From Candidatus Liptonbacteria bacterium (lineage in GTDB: Bacteria; Patescibacteriota; Minisyncoccia; UBA6257; 2-01-FULL-56-20): a stretch of DNA of 32,037 nt. Positions within the stretch are counted from its first letter, which is position 1, and every line of letters begins with the position of its first letter. Below, piece by piece: positions 8,042-15,706 of the stretch. Position numbers and translations under genes: made by a program. The stretch covers positions 1 to 32,037 of the forward strand of contig JACQKW010000009.1 in assembly GCA_016204385.1 (NCBI GenBank). The letters run 5' to 3'. The notes beneath the pieces are model-generated. The model made no database searches. It saw only the letters and a list, made by a program, of their open reading frames with translations, and was not told the origin of the DNA.

Positions 8042-8683
8042 ATGAACGATGCAGTATTCCTTGTGTTCCAGCTCGCGGTGCTTCTTTTCTCCGTGATGAT
8101 CCACGAGATCTCGCACGGATATGTAGCGGAGAAGCTTGGCGACCCGACCGCGCGGCTTATGGGGCGGCTGACTTTGAATCCAATGAAGCACTTGGATCCC
8201 GTTGGCTCGATACTTGTTCCTATTTTTCTCTACCTCTCAACCCAAGGGACATTCGTGTTCGCATGGGCAAAACCGGTGCCGTACAACCCCTCGCGGCTCA
8301 AGGATCCGAGGAGCGCCGCGGGGAAGATCGCCTTCGCGGGGCCGCTCGCCAACCTGTTTCTTGCCGTCGTCTTCGGAGTTTTTTTGCGTATCGGAGACGT
8401 GTTCGGGTTTGCGTCGGCGCCGCTTCTCCCGCTTTTCTTCGGCACGATCGTATACCTGAACATTCTGCTTGCGGTGTTCAACTTAGTGCCCATCCCTCCG
8501 CTCGACGGCTCCAAGGTCCTTTTTGCCGCGCTCCCGCCCACCGAGTCTAATTTTAAGCTCATGAATTTCCTTGAGCGTTACGGGTTCTTCCTTGTTTTGT
8601 TTTTCATTTTTTTCGCGTTCGATCTCATCATCCCCATCATTCGCGCGCTCTTCATCCTCATCGCCGGCAAGCCGTTTTTTTAA
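8042..8683 (+). CDS. Site-2 protease family (M50) membrane metalloprotease
   Basis: A 213-aa polytopic membrane protein. The zinc-binding HEISH lies in the first transmembrane helix (VMIHEISHGYVAEKLGD), and NLVPIPPLDGSKVL supplies the conserved DG aspartate ligand of M50 proteases. There is no PDZ domain, so it belongs to the short M50 group and not to full RseP. Substrate unknown. A GTG at 8039 directly precedes ATG 8042; ATG was chosen. It is rightward, downstream of and divergent from the tRNA. No terminator with a T-run follows, but a hairpin cluster does. Confidence 0.88.
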   Translation: MNDAVFLVFQLAVLLFSVMIHEISHGYVAEKLGDPTARLMGRLTLNPMKHLDPVGSILVPIFLYLSTQGTFVFAWAKPVPYNPSRLKDPRSAAGKIAFAGPLANLFLAVVFGVFLRIGDVFGFASAPLLPLFFGTIVYLNILLAVFNLVPIPPLDGSKVLFAALPPTESNFKLMNFLERYGFFLVLFFIFFAFDLIIPIIRALFILIAGKPFF

Positions 8684-8688
8684 AATGG

Positions 8689-8821
8689 ATTGACGCGTCG
8701 TTCCGCATTGCGCGGAACTCCTTAAAACCCAGCGGTTTTAACCCGCTCATCCGCCGGTTGGCGGATTCGCTTTTCCGCCACGGGAAAACTCCCATTTTCC
8801 CGACCCCTTTCTCGCGTCAAT
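8689..8821. repeat. Cloverleaf-like hairpin cluster bounded by a 9-bp inverted repeat
   Basis: ATTGACGCG (8689-8697) and CGCGTCAAT (8813-8821) enclose four consecutive perfect stems: GTTCCGC/GCGGAAC (8700-8718), TTAAAACC/GGTTTTAA (8722-8741), ATCCGCC/GGCGGAT (8749-8766) and CGGGAAAA/TTTTCCCG (8781-8802). It lies between the M50 gene and the fusA 5'-end copy. It could be a mobile palindromic element, an RNA with a multi-branch fold, or a processing or termination region. No coding potential. Confidence 0.75.
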
Positions 8822-8850
8822 GTGCGCACTCTCAATCAATAATTAACGAT

Positions 8851-8991
8851 ATGCCACGCGAGTACCCACTGGAAAAAGTTGGTAACATAGGGATTATCGC
8901 TCATATTGACGCGTTCGCCGGCGCTCATGGATTCGATTCGGCTCACCATGACCCTGCGCAAGGTCGAATGGGTCAGTGCCAATCTCCTTGA
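8851..8991 (+). pseudogene. Partial copy of the fusA 5' end
   Basis: The first 21 codons match the start of fusA ([10 protein letters not shown] at the N-terminus): seven base differences from fusA, six of them synonymous and one changing Arg to Gly. After Ala21 the similarity stops and an unrelated frame runs to a stop at 8991 (46 codons in total). The P-loop that should follow is missing, so no GTPase function is possible. It sits before the rpsL promoter, so rpsL-rpsG are bracketed by direct repeats of the fusA start (8851 and 10139). Either a scar of recombination with a divergent relative or a translated leader. Confidence 0.8.
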
Positions 8992-8993
8992 GA

Positions 8994-9022
8994 TTGACAA
9001 CCCCCGCCGCCCCGGGTAGGAT
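8994..9022 (+). promoter_or_regulatory. Promoter of rpsL-rpsG-fusA
   Basis: TTGACA (8994-8999), 17-base spacer, TAGGAT (9017-9022): a near-consensus sigma70-type promoter giving a leader of about 24 bases before rpsL. No Shine-Dalgarno motif is visible in that leader. Confidence 0.8.
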
Positions 9023-9052
9023 GGCGTAAGGCGTGCGCGCGTTTTTTTATTC

Positions 9053-9469
9053 ATGCCCACCATACATCAGCTTATTAAGAGAGGCAGAAAGTCGGCGAAG
9101 GCAAAAACGAAATCGCCGGCACTGTCTTTTTATTTCAATACGCTCAAGAACAGGCCCATTGATTCAAGTTCGCCCTTTAAGCGCGGCGTGTGCCTTAAAG
9201 TGTTCACCACGACCCCGAAGAAGCCGAATTCCGCGCTCCGCAAAGTCGCGCGCGTACGGCTTACGAACGGGATGGAGGTAACCGCGTATATCCCCGGGGA
9301 GGGCCATAATTTGCAGGAACACTCGATCGTGGTGCTTCGCGGCGGCAGGGTAAAGGATTTGCCGGGCGTGCGCTACCACATTGTCCGCGGGGTGCTTGAT
9401 ACGACGGGGGTCGAAGGTCGCAAACAACAAAGATCGAAATATGGCGCAAAAAGACCAAAGAAGCAATAA
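9053..9469 (+). CDS. rpsL: 30S ribosomal protein S12
   Basis: A 138-aa S12, decoding-site protein of the small subunit. The conserved loop [13 protein letters not shown] (residues 52-64) contains the lysine linked to streptomycin resistance, followed by [17 protein letters not shown] and [10 protein letters not shown]. It is about 14 residues longer than E. coli S12, with extra residues near 20-40. The C-terminus here is KRPKKQ, while the diverged second copy downstream (9534-9572) ends KRPKA, the ending found in E. coli S12. First gene of the str cluster. Confidence 0.97.
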   Translation: MPTIHQLIKRGRKSAKAKTKSPALSFYFNTLKNRPIDSSSPFKRGVCLKVFTTTPKKPNSALRKVARVRLTNGMEVTAYIPGEGHNLQEHSIVVLRGGRVKDLPGVRYHIVRGVLDTTGVEGRKQQRSKYGAKRPKKQ

Positions 9470-9480
9470 AACAACTCCGA

Positions 9481-9531
9481 CGCTCCACGCTGTGGAGGTC
9501 GGAGCCCCGACCTCGCTTTGGCGAGCGTCGG
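9481..9531. repeat. Hairpin pair between the two rpsL 3' ends (GGTCGGAG-type repeat)
   Basis: Two stem-loops fill the gap between the rpsL stop and the duplicated tail: a TCCGACGCTCC...GGAGGTCGGA-type stem and CCCCGACCTCGC...GCGAGCGTCGGGG. The core GAGGTCGGAGCCCCGACCTC is itself palindromic. A related palindrome, in the other orientation, is at about 28770-28795, so this is a dispersed repeat. Confidence 0.7.
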
Positions 9532-9533
9532 GG

Positions 9534-9572
9534 CAAAGATCGAAATACGGTGCGAAACGGCCGAAAGCATAA
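9534..9572 (+). pseudogene. Duplicated rpsL 3' end
   Basis: Codes [12 protein letters not shown] then stop. The ten residues [10 protein letters not shown] equal those at the end of rpsL, but six codons differ synonymously (TAC/TAT, GGT/GGC, GCG/GCA, CGG/AGA, CCG/CCA, AAA/AAG). It has no start of its own and no upstream S12 sequence; it looks like the displaced original end of rpsL or the end of a foreign copy. Confidence 0.8.
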
Positions 9573-9574
9573 CC

Positions 9575-9662
9575 CGACGCCACTATGCGAATGAATGCGA
9601 ATTACACTAATCGAAAGAAACACCATCCGCGTCATTCGCGTGCATTAGCGTATTAGGGTCGC
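9575..9662. repeat. Palindromic GCGAAT/ATTCGC intergenic repeat, copy 1
   Basis: Left arm contains ATGCGAATGAATGCGAATTACACTAAT-like pieces, right arm GTCATTCGCGTGCATTAGCG and TATTAGGGTCGC. Arms pair imperfectly. Two relatives occur at 20604-20697 and 22237-22337. All three lie directly upstream of ribosomal genes. Confidence 0.7.
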
Positions 9663-9668
9663 TGTTCA

Positions 9669-10136
9669 ATGAGAAAGAAACGGGTACACAAAAAATATCA
9701 CACGCAGGATATTCGCTACGACCGCGTTGACATCGGGAGATTTATCAATTATATGATGCGCGACGGAGAAAAAGCGCTTGCCGAAAAAGCGGTGTACGGA
9801 GCGTTCGAGAAATTAAAGAAAGACGCAACGCAGGACCCTGTGCATATTTTCGAAAAAGCGATCGAGAACGCGTCGCCGCAGATTGAAGTTCGTTCACGGC
9901 GGATCGGCGGCGCGAACTACCAAATACCGCAGGAGGTTCGGCCGGACAGGAAATTCATACTTGCGAGCCGATGGATCATCGCCGCGGCGCGCGCGCGCAG
10001 GGGCAAGCCCATTGCCGACAAGCTTGCGGCCGAACTCCTCGACGCGTCGAAGAACGAGGGCGCGGCGATAAAGAAAAAACAGGACACGCACCGAATGGCG
10101 GAGGCAAACCGGGCGTTCGCGCACTTTGCGCGATAG
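9669..10136 (+). CDS. rpsG: 30S ribosomal protein S7
   Basis: A 155-aa S7, the primary assembly protein of the 30S head, contacting the E and P sites. It begins [19 protein letters not shown] and contains [17 protein letters not shown] and the C-terminal [14 protein letters not shown] typical of the family. The usual length is about 156. It lies in the standard str order between rpsL and fusA, 2 bases before fusA. No clear Shine-Dalgarno motif precedes the ATG. Confidence 0.97.
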   Translation: MRKKRVHKKYHTQDIRYDRVDIGRFINYMMRDGEKALAEKAVYGAFEKLKKDATQDPVHIFEKAIENASPQIEVRSRRIGGANYQIPQEVRPDRKFILASRWIIAAARARRGKPIADKLAAELLDASKNEGAAIKKKQDTHRMAEANRAFAHFAR

Positions 10137-10138
10137 AT

Positions 10139-12244
10139 ATGCCACGCGAGTATCCGTTGGAAAAAGTTCGTAACATAGGGATTATCGCCCACATTGACGC
10201 CGGGAAAACCACGGTCTCCGAGCGCATCCTTTTCTATACCGGCATTTCGTACAAGATCGGCGAAGTGCACGAGGGCACCACGGTCATGGACTGGATGGAA
10301 CAGGAGCGGGAACGGGGAATTACGATCACGTCGGCGGCAACCACCGTATTCTGGATTCCCACCTATCGCGCCGGCAACAAGGAGTATCAGCACCAGTTCA
10401 ATCTCATTGATACGCCCGGCCACATTGATTTTACGGTCGAGGTGAAGCGCTCGCTCCGTGTCTTGGACGGGGCGGTGGTGGTATTCGACGGGGTGGCGGG
10501 CGTGGAACCGCAGTCGGAGACCAACTGGCATTATGCGGACGAATACCGTGTGCCGCGAATTTGCTTTATCAACAAACTTGACCGGATGGGAGCGAGTTTC
10601 GAGAAAAGTTTGGCGTCCATTTACGAGCGGCTCACGAAGCATGCGGTTGCGATGCAGATGCCCATCGGCGCCGAGGCGCATTTTAAAGGAGTGGTGAATC
10701 TTTTGGAGCACAAGGCGTACGAATTTGAGGGCGAACACGGGGAACGGGTGGTGGAAATTCCGATACCGGAGGGATTAAAGAAGGAGATGCAAGAACGCCG
10801 CCACCATCTCATAGAAAAGATCGTGGATAACGACGATGCGCTTCTGTCGTCATATCTTGAAGGAAAGGAAATTCCCGTCGAGGATCTTCGGCGCGTGCTC
10901 CGCAAAGCCGTGATCGCGAACAAGCTTGTCCCGGTGCTCTGCGGTTCTGCGCTCAAGAACAAAGGGGTGCAATTCGTGCTCGACGCGGTGGTTGACTATC
11001 TTCCCTCTCCGCCGGACCTCCCTCCGGTCAAGGGCACCGATCCGAAGTCCGACGCGGAGATCGTGCGCCGCGCGCGCGACGATGAGCCGTTCTCCGCGCT
11101 CGCGTTCAAAGTTGCCACGGATCCGTACGTCGGAAATCTTACGTATTTCCGCAACTACTCCGGCGTACTCACGCGCGGTTCGTACATTTTGAATGCCTCG
11201 AAGAATCGGCAGGAGCGGATAGGCCGCATCGTGCGGCTCCACGCGAACGAACGGAAGGAGGTGGAAGAGGTCTACGCCGGCGGCATCGCGGCGATCGTAG
11301 GGCTCAAAGACACGACGACCGGGGACACGCTCTGTGCGCCGGACGCCCCAATCGTTCTTGAGCAAATCATCTTCCCCGAGCCGGTGATCGGCGTGCGGAT
11401 CGAGCCAAAAACGAAAGCAGACCAGGAAAAAATGAGCACGGCGCTCCACCGGCTTGCAGAAGAAGACCCGACGTTCCGCGTGGCGGGCGACATCGAGACG
11501 GGCGAGACCATCATCTCCGGCATGGGAGAACTTCACCTCGAAATTATCGTTGATCGGATGAAACGCGAATTCGGCGTTCAGGCAAACGTCGGTCGTCCGC
11601 AGGTGGCGTATAAGGAGACTATAACCCAAGAGGCCGAGGCGGAGGGAAAATACATTCGGCAGTCGGGCGGCCGGGGACAGTACGGCCACGTTCGGCTCAC
11701 GGTAAAACCGCTTGCACGAGAGAAGGGGTTCGTATTCGTGGACGCCATTCGGGGGGGCGACATCCCGAGGGAATTCATCCCCGCCGTCGAGAAAGGGGTT
11801 CGCGAAGCGCTCGAGAAAGGAGTGCTCGCCCACTATCCGATGACGGACGTGGAAGTTACTCTCTACGACGGGTCGTTCCACGAGGTGGATTCCTCCGAGG
11901 CGGCGTTCAAGATCGCGGGTTCGATCGCGCTTCAGGAGGCGGCGCGCCGCGCGAAGCCCGCGGTGCTCGAGCCGATCATGAAGGTGCAGGTGATCGTCCC
12001 GCAGGAATTCCTGGGCGAGGTGACGGGGGATATAAATTCACGGCGCGGGAAGATAGAAGCGATGTCGGACCGCGCGAACGTGAAAGTGGTGGACGCCCAT
12101 GTGCCGCTCTCCGAGATGTTCGGCTATGCCACGGAACTCCGCTCGATGACGCAGGGGCGCGGTTCATTCACCATGGAGTTCAGCCATCGTGAGGAGGTAC
12201 CGGCAAATATTGCTCAATTGATTATTGAGGGCAAGAAGAAATAG
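10139..12244 (+). CDS. fusA: Elongation factor G
   Basis: A 701-aa translational GTPase that drives ribosomal translocation. G1 AHIDAGKTT follows the start [12 protein letters not shown]; switch [21 protein letters not shown] for guanine specificity, and domain IV/V signatures [12 protein letters not shown] and ESMFGYAT-like [18 protein letters not shown] are present. Full length. The start at 10139 is chosen because the long in-frame upstream extension lies within rpsG. The gene ends 4 bases before the stop of the convergent gene at 12249 with no terminator between. Confidence 0.97.
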   Translation: MPREYPLEKVRNIGIIAHIDAGKTTVSERILFYTGISYKIGEVHEGTTVMDWMEQERERGITITSAATTVFWIPTYRAGNKEYQHQFNLIDTPGHIDFTVEVKRSLRVLDGAVVVFDGVAGVEPQSETNWHYADEYRVPRICFINKLDRMGASFEKSLASIYERLTKHAVAMQMPIGAEAHFKGVVNLLEHKAYEFEGEHGERVVEIPIPEGLKKEMQERRHHLIEKIVDNDDALLSSYLEGKEIPVEDLRRVLRKAVIANKLVPVLCGSALKNKGVQFVLDAVVDYLPSPPDLPPVKGTDPKSDAEIVRRARDDEPFSALAFKVATDPYVGNLTYFRNYSGVLTRGSYILNASKNRQERIGRIVRLHANERKEVEEVYAGGIAAIVGLKDTTTGDTLCAPDAPIVLEQIIFPEPVIGVRIEPKTKADQEKMSTALHRLAEEDPTFRVAGDIETGETIISGMGELHLEIIVDRMKREFGVQANVGRPQVAYKETITQEAEAEGKYIRQSGGRGQYGHVRLTVKPLAREKGFVFVDAIRGGDIPREFIPAVEKGVREALEKGVLAHYPMTDVEVTLYDGSFHEVDSSEAAFKIAGSIALQEAARRAKPAVLEPIMKVQVIVPQEFLGEVTGDINSRRGKIEAMSDRANVKVVDAHVPLSEMFGYATELRSMTQGRGSFTMEFSHREEVPANIAQLIIEGKKK

Positions 12245-12248
12245 CGCG

Positions 12249-13478
12249 TTAGCCCCCGGTTCCGGTATTCGAGGTTATCGTCCCTTGGAGAGGGAGATCT
12301 ACACAGGCGGGTGGAACAGGGAAAAGACATGCCAATGGGGCTGAATACGTGCCGAGTATCCAGACACTGGACTGAATTCCGGCGGTAAGCAACGGACTTG
12401 CTTCTGCGGCGAAAGGTACGAAGAGCCAAAGCGGAGTGACTCCGCCCTGGGCAAAGTCGCCGACAACCATAGCGTAACCCGTACCCGTACACCCGCATCC
12501 AAACGGGAACGGCGTTTCCTTTCCGGTTACGGCAATAATTCCTCCGAGAGGCGTTCCGGTGAGCTGCGCGCGGGCGATTTTGCCTACTCCGAGGGTGTCA
12601 AGGATTGCAAGAAGAGCGTTGCCTATTGAACGCGTTCCGGAGAAGCTTCTCGGCGAATCCTGGACTTGGCGGTTGTAGTGCAGGGCGGTTTTCCGGTATT
12701 TTTCGAAATACGCCGTGAGCTCGCTTTTTTGAATATTTCCCTGCGCTACCCCGATTGCCTTATCGAGCAAAGAGAGCGTGAGTCCGTCGAAGGCGACCAT
12801 TTTCCGGTGCGCATCAAGCATGGGTACGGCAACCCCCATGCCTTTCACGAATGTTATCCGCGCCCGCATATAATCTTTCAGCGTTTCGAAATAACTTTTC
12901 TTTTCCGCGAAATCGTTCTTCTTGAGCGTCACCGCTACGAATTCCAAGGGCATCATCACCGTGCCGCTCGGCCTGCGTTTTATGTCGAGGAACTTTTGGT
13001 AGTCGAAATTGAACTTCCCGGCGTTCGCCGCGATATACGAGGAGTATTCAGTAAGATTTGCAGGCCCGGCGGGGTCTATGCGAAGCTCGCGTACCGTAAC
13101 CGGCGGAAGTTCGAGGAGCTCGTCCGCGCGATACGGCACGATCCGTTCCGAGAATACCGACTCGCCGATTTTCCGGAGCGCTTCCGGCGAGAGCGCCGCG
13201 CTTCCGTTTTTCTTCGCGGCGGGAGGCGCCGCTTGTTCCAGGGCTTTGTCGAAATCGAAGAAATTCGCCCGAGGATCCCGTTCGGGAACCGGTTCCTGGA
13301 ATGCCTGGAACGATTCCGGCTTTTCGGATTGCGGGGCGCTGCCCTCCCGGCTTCCCCGAAGAGGAGAAGCATCCTCGATGGTCGTCGGTGTTCCTGCCGA
13401 ACGGGAAAAGAAGATCAAAATGAGAAACGCGGCAAACGCCCCCGCTGCCACGAGAAAACTTGCAAGTCTTGTGTTCAT
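12249..13478 (-). CDS. Membrane-anchored protein of unknown function with a cysteine-containing C-terminal domain
   Basis: A 409-aa protein (MNTRLASFLVAAG... start) with one N-terminal hydrophobic segment (about residues 5-25), probably an uncleaved anchor or signal peptide, then a low-complexity Pro/Glu/Ser stretch, an alpha-rich middle, and a C-terminal Gly/Thr/Cys-rich part: GGIIAVTGKETPFPFGCGC, VWILGTYSAPLACLF and PPACVDLP. From memory, a similar C-terminal pattern recurs in many Parcubacteria proteins of unknown role; this was not checked. Four cysteines could form disulfides outside the membrane. A GTG at 13481 precedes the ATG. Tandem TATACT boxes at 13486-13496 would start transcription almost at the start codon. 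Confidence 0.75.
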   Translation of the reverse strand: MNTRLASFLVAAGAFAAFLILIFFSRSAGTPTTIEDASPLRGSREGSAPQSEKPESFQAFQEPVPERDPRANFFDFDKALEQAAPPAAKKNGSAALSPEALRKIGESVFSERIVPYRADELLELPPVTVRELRIDPAGPANLTEYSSYIAANAGKFNFDYQKFLDIKRRPSGTVMMPLEFVAVTLKKNDFAEKKSYFETLKDYMRARITFVKGMGVAVPMLDAHRKMVAFDGLTLSLLDKAIGVAQGNIQKSELTAYFEKYRKTALHYNRQVQDSPRSFSGTRSIGNALLAILDTLGVGKIARAQLTGTPLGGIIAVTGKETPFPFGCGCTGTGYAMVVGDFAQGGVTPLWLFVPFAAEASPLLTAGIQSSVWILGTYSAPLACLFPVPPACVDLPLQGTITSNTGTGG

Positions 13479-13542
13479 CACCCTTAGTATAGTATACTTC
13501 CCGGGATACTTCGACGGCGCCTGTGCATTTTCGGGCGGGGTT

Positions 13543-13681
13543 GACCCCTACACCTAAGGAGGAAAAGGCCCTCCCGAAGCCGCCACCACCTCCGCTGTTT
13601 CGTGTTCCTGAAGATTCGCATATTTACCAGGAGACACATTGGGCATAACTTGCTTCGCGTTCCTCCTTAGGTGTGGGGGTT
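13543..13681. repeat. Inverted-repeat module abutting the tuf promoter
   Basis: CACCTAAGGAGGAA-type arm at 13543-13564 and TTCCTCCTTAGGTG-type arm at 13660-13681 match in 20 of 22 positions. The right arm runs straight into the -35 hexamer. The same module, also touching a -35, is at 29661-29803. The roughly 95-base interior shows no gene. With the promoter and tuf leader it accounts for the gap between 13482 and 13814. Confidence 0.75.
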
Positions 13682-13707
13682 GACAACCAACACGGTATTT
13701 ATATAAG
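13680..13707 (+). promoter_or_regulatory. tuf promoter
   Basis: TTGACA (13680-13685), 16-base spacer, TATAAG (13702-13707). The leader to the tuf ATG is about 100 bases and lacks a Shine-Dalgarno motif near the start. Confidence 0.8.
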
Positions 13708-13814
13708 ATAGATAGGTTGTTGCGCCGTCGGCGTAAGCGACAAGTCGAAATAAACAAAAACTTACTATACAAGGAAAAGGGCGATTTTTTTTCTCCCTAA
13801 TCCAAATACATACT

Positions 13815-15014
13815 ATGGCAGAGAAGGAAAAATTCAGTCGGAGCAAACCGCACGTGAACGTGGGGACCATCGGGCATGTTGACCACGGCAAGACCACACT
13901 TACCGCGGCGATTACGCATATTCTCCATATGAAAGGCCTCGCGAAGAAGGAGGAAACGGTTGATCAAATTGACAATGCACCCGAGGAAAAAGCGCGCGGC
14001 ATCACGATCGCGCTCCACCACTCGGAGTATGAATCCGAGAAACGGCATTACGCGCACATTGACGCCCCGGGTCATGCCGACTACATCAAGAACATGATCA
14101 CAGGCGCGGCCCAGATGGACGGTGCGGTGCTTGTGGTTGCGGCGACTGACGGCCCGATGCCGCAGACGCGAGAGCATATTCTTCTCGCGCGGCAGGTGGG
14201 CGTGCCGGCGCTTGTGGTGTTTTTGAACAAGGTTGACCAGGTGGATGACAAGGAACTCATTGACCTGGTTGAATCTGAAGTACGGGAACTTCTCAAAAAA
14301 TACGAATTTCCCGGCGACACGATTCCGGTAATCCGCGGCTCGGCCTTGAAGGCGCTCAATGCAAAGTCCGGCGATGACGCAGATGCGAAGCCGGTGCTCG
14401 ATCTCGTGAAGGCGCTCGACGAGCATATCCCGGACCCCGTGCGGGAACTCGATAAGCCGTTCCTTATGCCCATCGAGGACATTTTCTCGATTGAAGGAAG
14501 GGGCACGGTGGTAACCGGAAGAGTTGAGCGGGGCAAAGTGAAAGTGAATGAGGAAGTTGAGATCGTGGGCTTGCGTCCGACGCAGAAAACCGTGGTCACC
14601 GGCATCGAGATGTTCAACAAGCTTCTCGACGAGGGTCTTGCGGGAGACAATGTGGGCGCCCTCCTTCGGGGACTCAAAAAAGAGGACGTCGAGCGCGGCC
14701 AGGTGATTTCGAAGCCGGGCTCGGTCACTCCGCACACCGAATTCGATACGGAGGTATATATCTTGAGCAAGGACGAAGGCGGGCGGCACACTCCGTTCTT
14801 CAAGGGATACAAGCCGCAGTTCTACATCCGCACGACCGACGTGACGGGTGAGGTAACGCTTCCTGCGGGCATGGAAATGGTGATGCCGGGCGACACTGTG
14901 AAGCTCTCCGTGAAGCTCATCGCGCCGGTTGCGCTTGAAGAGAAGCAGAGGTTTGCGATCCGGGAAGGCGGAAAAACGGTTGGTGCCGGAGTGGTGACGA
15001 AGATATCAAAATAG
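13815..15014 (+). CDS. tuf: Elongation factor Tu
   Basis: A 399-aa EF-Tu that delivers aminoacyl-tRNA to the ribosome. Motifs: GHVDHGKTT (G1), [13 protein letters not shown] switch I, DAPGHADY (G3), NKVDQVDD (G4), and domain II/III signatures including [13 protein letters not shown] and [21 protein letters not shown] in two parts. Full length, with its own strong promoter, separated from fusA by the antisense-oriented gene at 12249-13478. Confidence 0.97.
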   Translation: MAEKEKFSRSKPHVNVGTIGHVDHGKTTLTAAITHILHMKGLAKKEETVDQIDNAPEEKARGITIALHHSEYESEKRHYAHIDAPGHADYIKNMITGAAQMDGAVLVVAATDGPMPQTREHILLARQVGVPALVVFLNKVDQVDDKELIDLVESEVRELLKKYEFPGDTIPVIRGSALKALNAKSGDDADAKPVLDLVKALDEHIPDPVRELDKPFLMPIEDIFSIEGRGTVVTGRVERGKVKVNEEVEIVGLRPTQKTVVTGIEMFNKLLDEGLAGDNVGALLRGLKKEDVERGQVISKPGSVTPHTEFDTEVYILSKDEGGRHTPFFKGYKPQFYIRTTDVTGEVTLPAGMEMVMPGDTVKLSVKLIAPVALEEKQRFAIREGGKTVGAGVVTKISK

Positions 15015-15060
15015 CAAAGCGCGAAGCGCTTATCGCAAATCGCAACAATTAGCGCTTTGC
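15014..15060. repeat. Hairpin after tuf
   Basis: GCAAAGCGC (15014-15022) and GCGCTTTGC (15052-15060) form a 9-bp perfect inverted repeat starting at the last base of the tuf stop codon, in the gap before rpsJ. There is no T-run, so it is a stability or processing hairpin and not a canonical terminator. Confidence 0.6.
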
Positions 15061-15081
15061 AATTGGCGATAGGCGATTACC

Positions 15082-15411
15082 ATGGCGAAGAAAGAAGTTG
15101 AAATTGCGCAGAAGATCCGCATTAAGATCAAGGCGTACGACCACAAGCTGATCGACGTGTGTGCGCGCCAAATCATTGAGACGGCGGAGCGCCACAACGG
15201 GAACGTGATCGGCCCCATTCCTCTCCCGACCGAGATTAAGCGCTATACGGTGAATCGCTCGACGTTCGTGCACAAAGATTCCCGCGAGCAGTTCGAAATG
15301 CGCATCCATCGGCGGCTTATCGACATCACCAATCCCAGCCAAAAGATCATTGAATCGCTCTCTGGCCTCAACCTGCCCGCAGGCGTTGATGTTGAAATCA
15401 AAATGGTTTGA
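15082..15411 (+). CDS. rpsJ: 30S ribosomal protein S10
   Basis: A 109-aa S10 (NusE), part of the 30S head and of transcription antitermination complexes. Visible: [45 protein letters not shown] and the C-terminal [12 protein letters not shown]. Slightly longer than usual (about 103). Its last codons and stop form one arm of a perfect 20-bp hairpin (15383-15426), and a third, diverged copy of the tail follows at 15530-15556. It is separated from rplC by nearly 300 bases, unlike the tight S10 operons of most bacteria. Confidence 0.97.
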   Translation: MAKKEVEIAQKIRIKIKAYDHKLIDVCARQIIETAERHNGNVIGPIPLPTEIKRYTVNRSTFVHKDSREQFEMRIHRRLIDITNPSQKIIESLSGLNLPAGVDVEIKMV

Positions 15412-15426
15412 TTTCAACATCAACGC
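15383..15426. repeat. Perfect 20-bp hairpin spanning the rpsJ stop codon
   Basis: 15383-15402 and 15407-15426 are exact reverse complements with a 4-base ATGG loop. The left arm is rpsJ coding sequence (GVDVEIK region); the right arm includes the TGA stop and is an inverted copy of the rpsJ tail. Confidence 0.92.
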
Positions 15427-15529
15427 GAAGGAGGGGTCGGGAGGAAAGTCAAAGGTTCCTCCCGCGTAGGAAGACCCCGCCCACGGCGGGGGAGTTAGAA
15501 ACCGCGGGTGTCTAAGGAGCAGAGCGACA

Positions 15530-15556
15530 GTGGCCGTTGAGATCAAGATGGTTTGA
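15530..15556 (+). pseudogene. Duplicated rpsJ 3' end
   Basis: Codes V-A-V-E-I-K-M-V then TGA, against V-D-V-E-I-K-M-V in rpsJ. GAG/GAA and AAG/AAA are synonymous changes. No start or further S10 sequence. Between rpsJ and this copy lie about 100 bases with GGAGG- and CCCCGCCC-type short hairpins and no gene. Confidence 0.7.
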
Positions 15557-15616
15557 GGCACGCACCGTGCCGCTACAGCGCTCTCGCGAGCGGCGTTTCC
15601 ATGTTATGCGGGCCGT

Positions 15617-15645
15617 TTGACTTCACCCCCCGGTTCAGATACAAT
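15617..15645 (+). promoter_or_regulatory. Promoter of the rplC operon
   Basis: TTGACT (15617-15622), 17-base spacer, TACAAT (15640-15645). It sets transcription start near 15652, so rplC and the following ribosomal genes can be transcribed independently of rpsJ, and it rules out the upstream in-frame start at 15617. Confidence 0.8.
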
Positions 15646-15673
15646 TTCACCCGAGGGAATTAACCGTCGATGC

Positions 15674-15706
15674 CTAAAAAAAGCCGGGGTTCCCGGTATT
15701 TTTTTC
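15674..15706 (+). terminator. Attenuator-like hairpin in the rplC leader
   Basis: An A-run, CCGGG, GTT loop, CCCGG and a run of seven T form a textbook intrinsic terminator (bidirectional by symmetry). It ends immediately before the rplC start codon and downstream of the rplC promoter, so it would terminate the leader unless prevented. It may be an attenuator; it could also stop read-through from rpsJ. Confidence 0.7.

Noticed and set aside
8011-8550. Frame of 179 codons overlapping the M50 gene on the same strand
   Set aside because: The M50 frame has HExxH, DG motif and hydrophobic helices; the other frame is arginine-rich noise.
13551-13563. AAGGAGG before tuf as a ribosome binding site
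   Set aside because: No start codon or frame follows at a suitable distance; it is part of the inverted-repeat arm.
10850-14789. Long antisense frames opposite fusA and tuf (343 and 330 codons)
   Set aside because: They mirror GC-rich conserved genes in another frame, have no recognisable domains and no start signals.
15617-15706. Earlier in-frame start for rplC
   Set aside because: It coincides with the -35/-10 promoter and the leader hairpin, and L3 homology begins only at about 15716.
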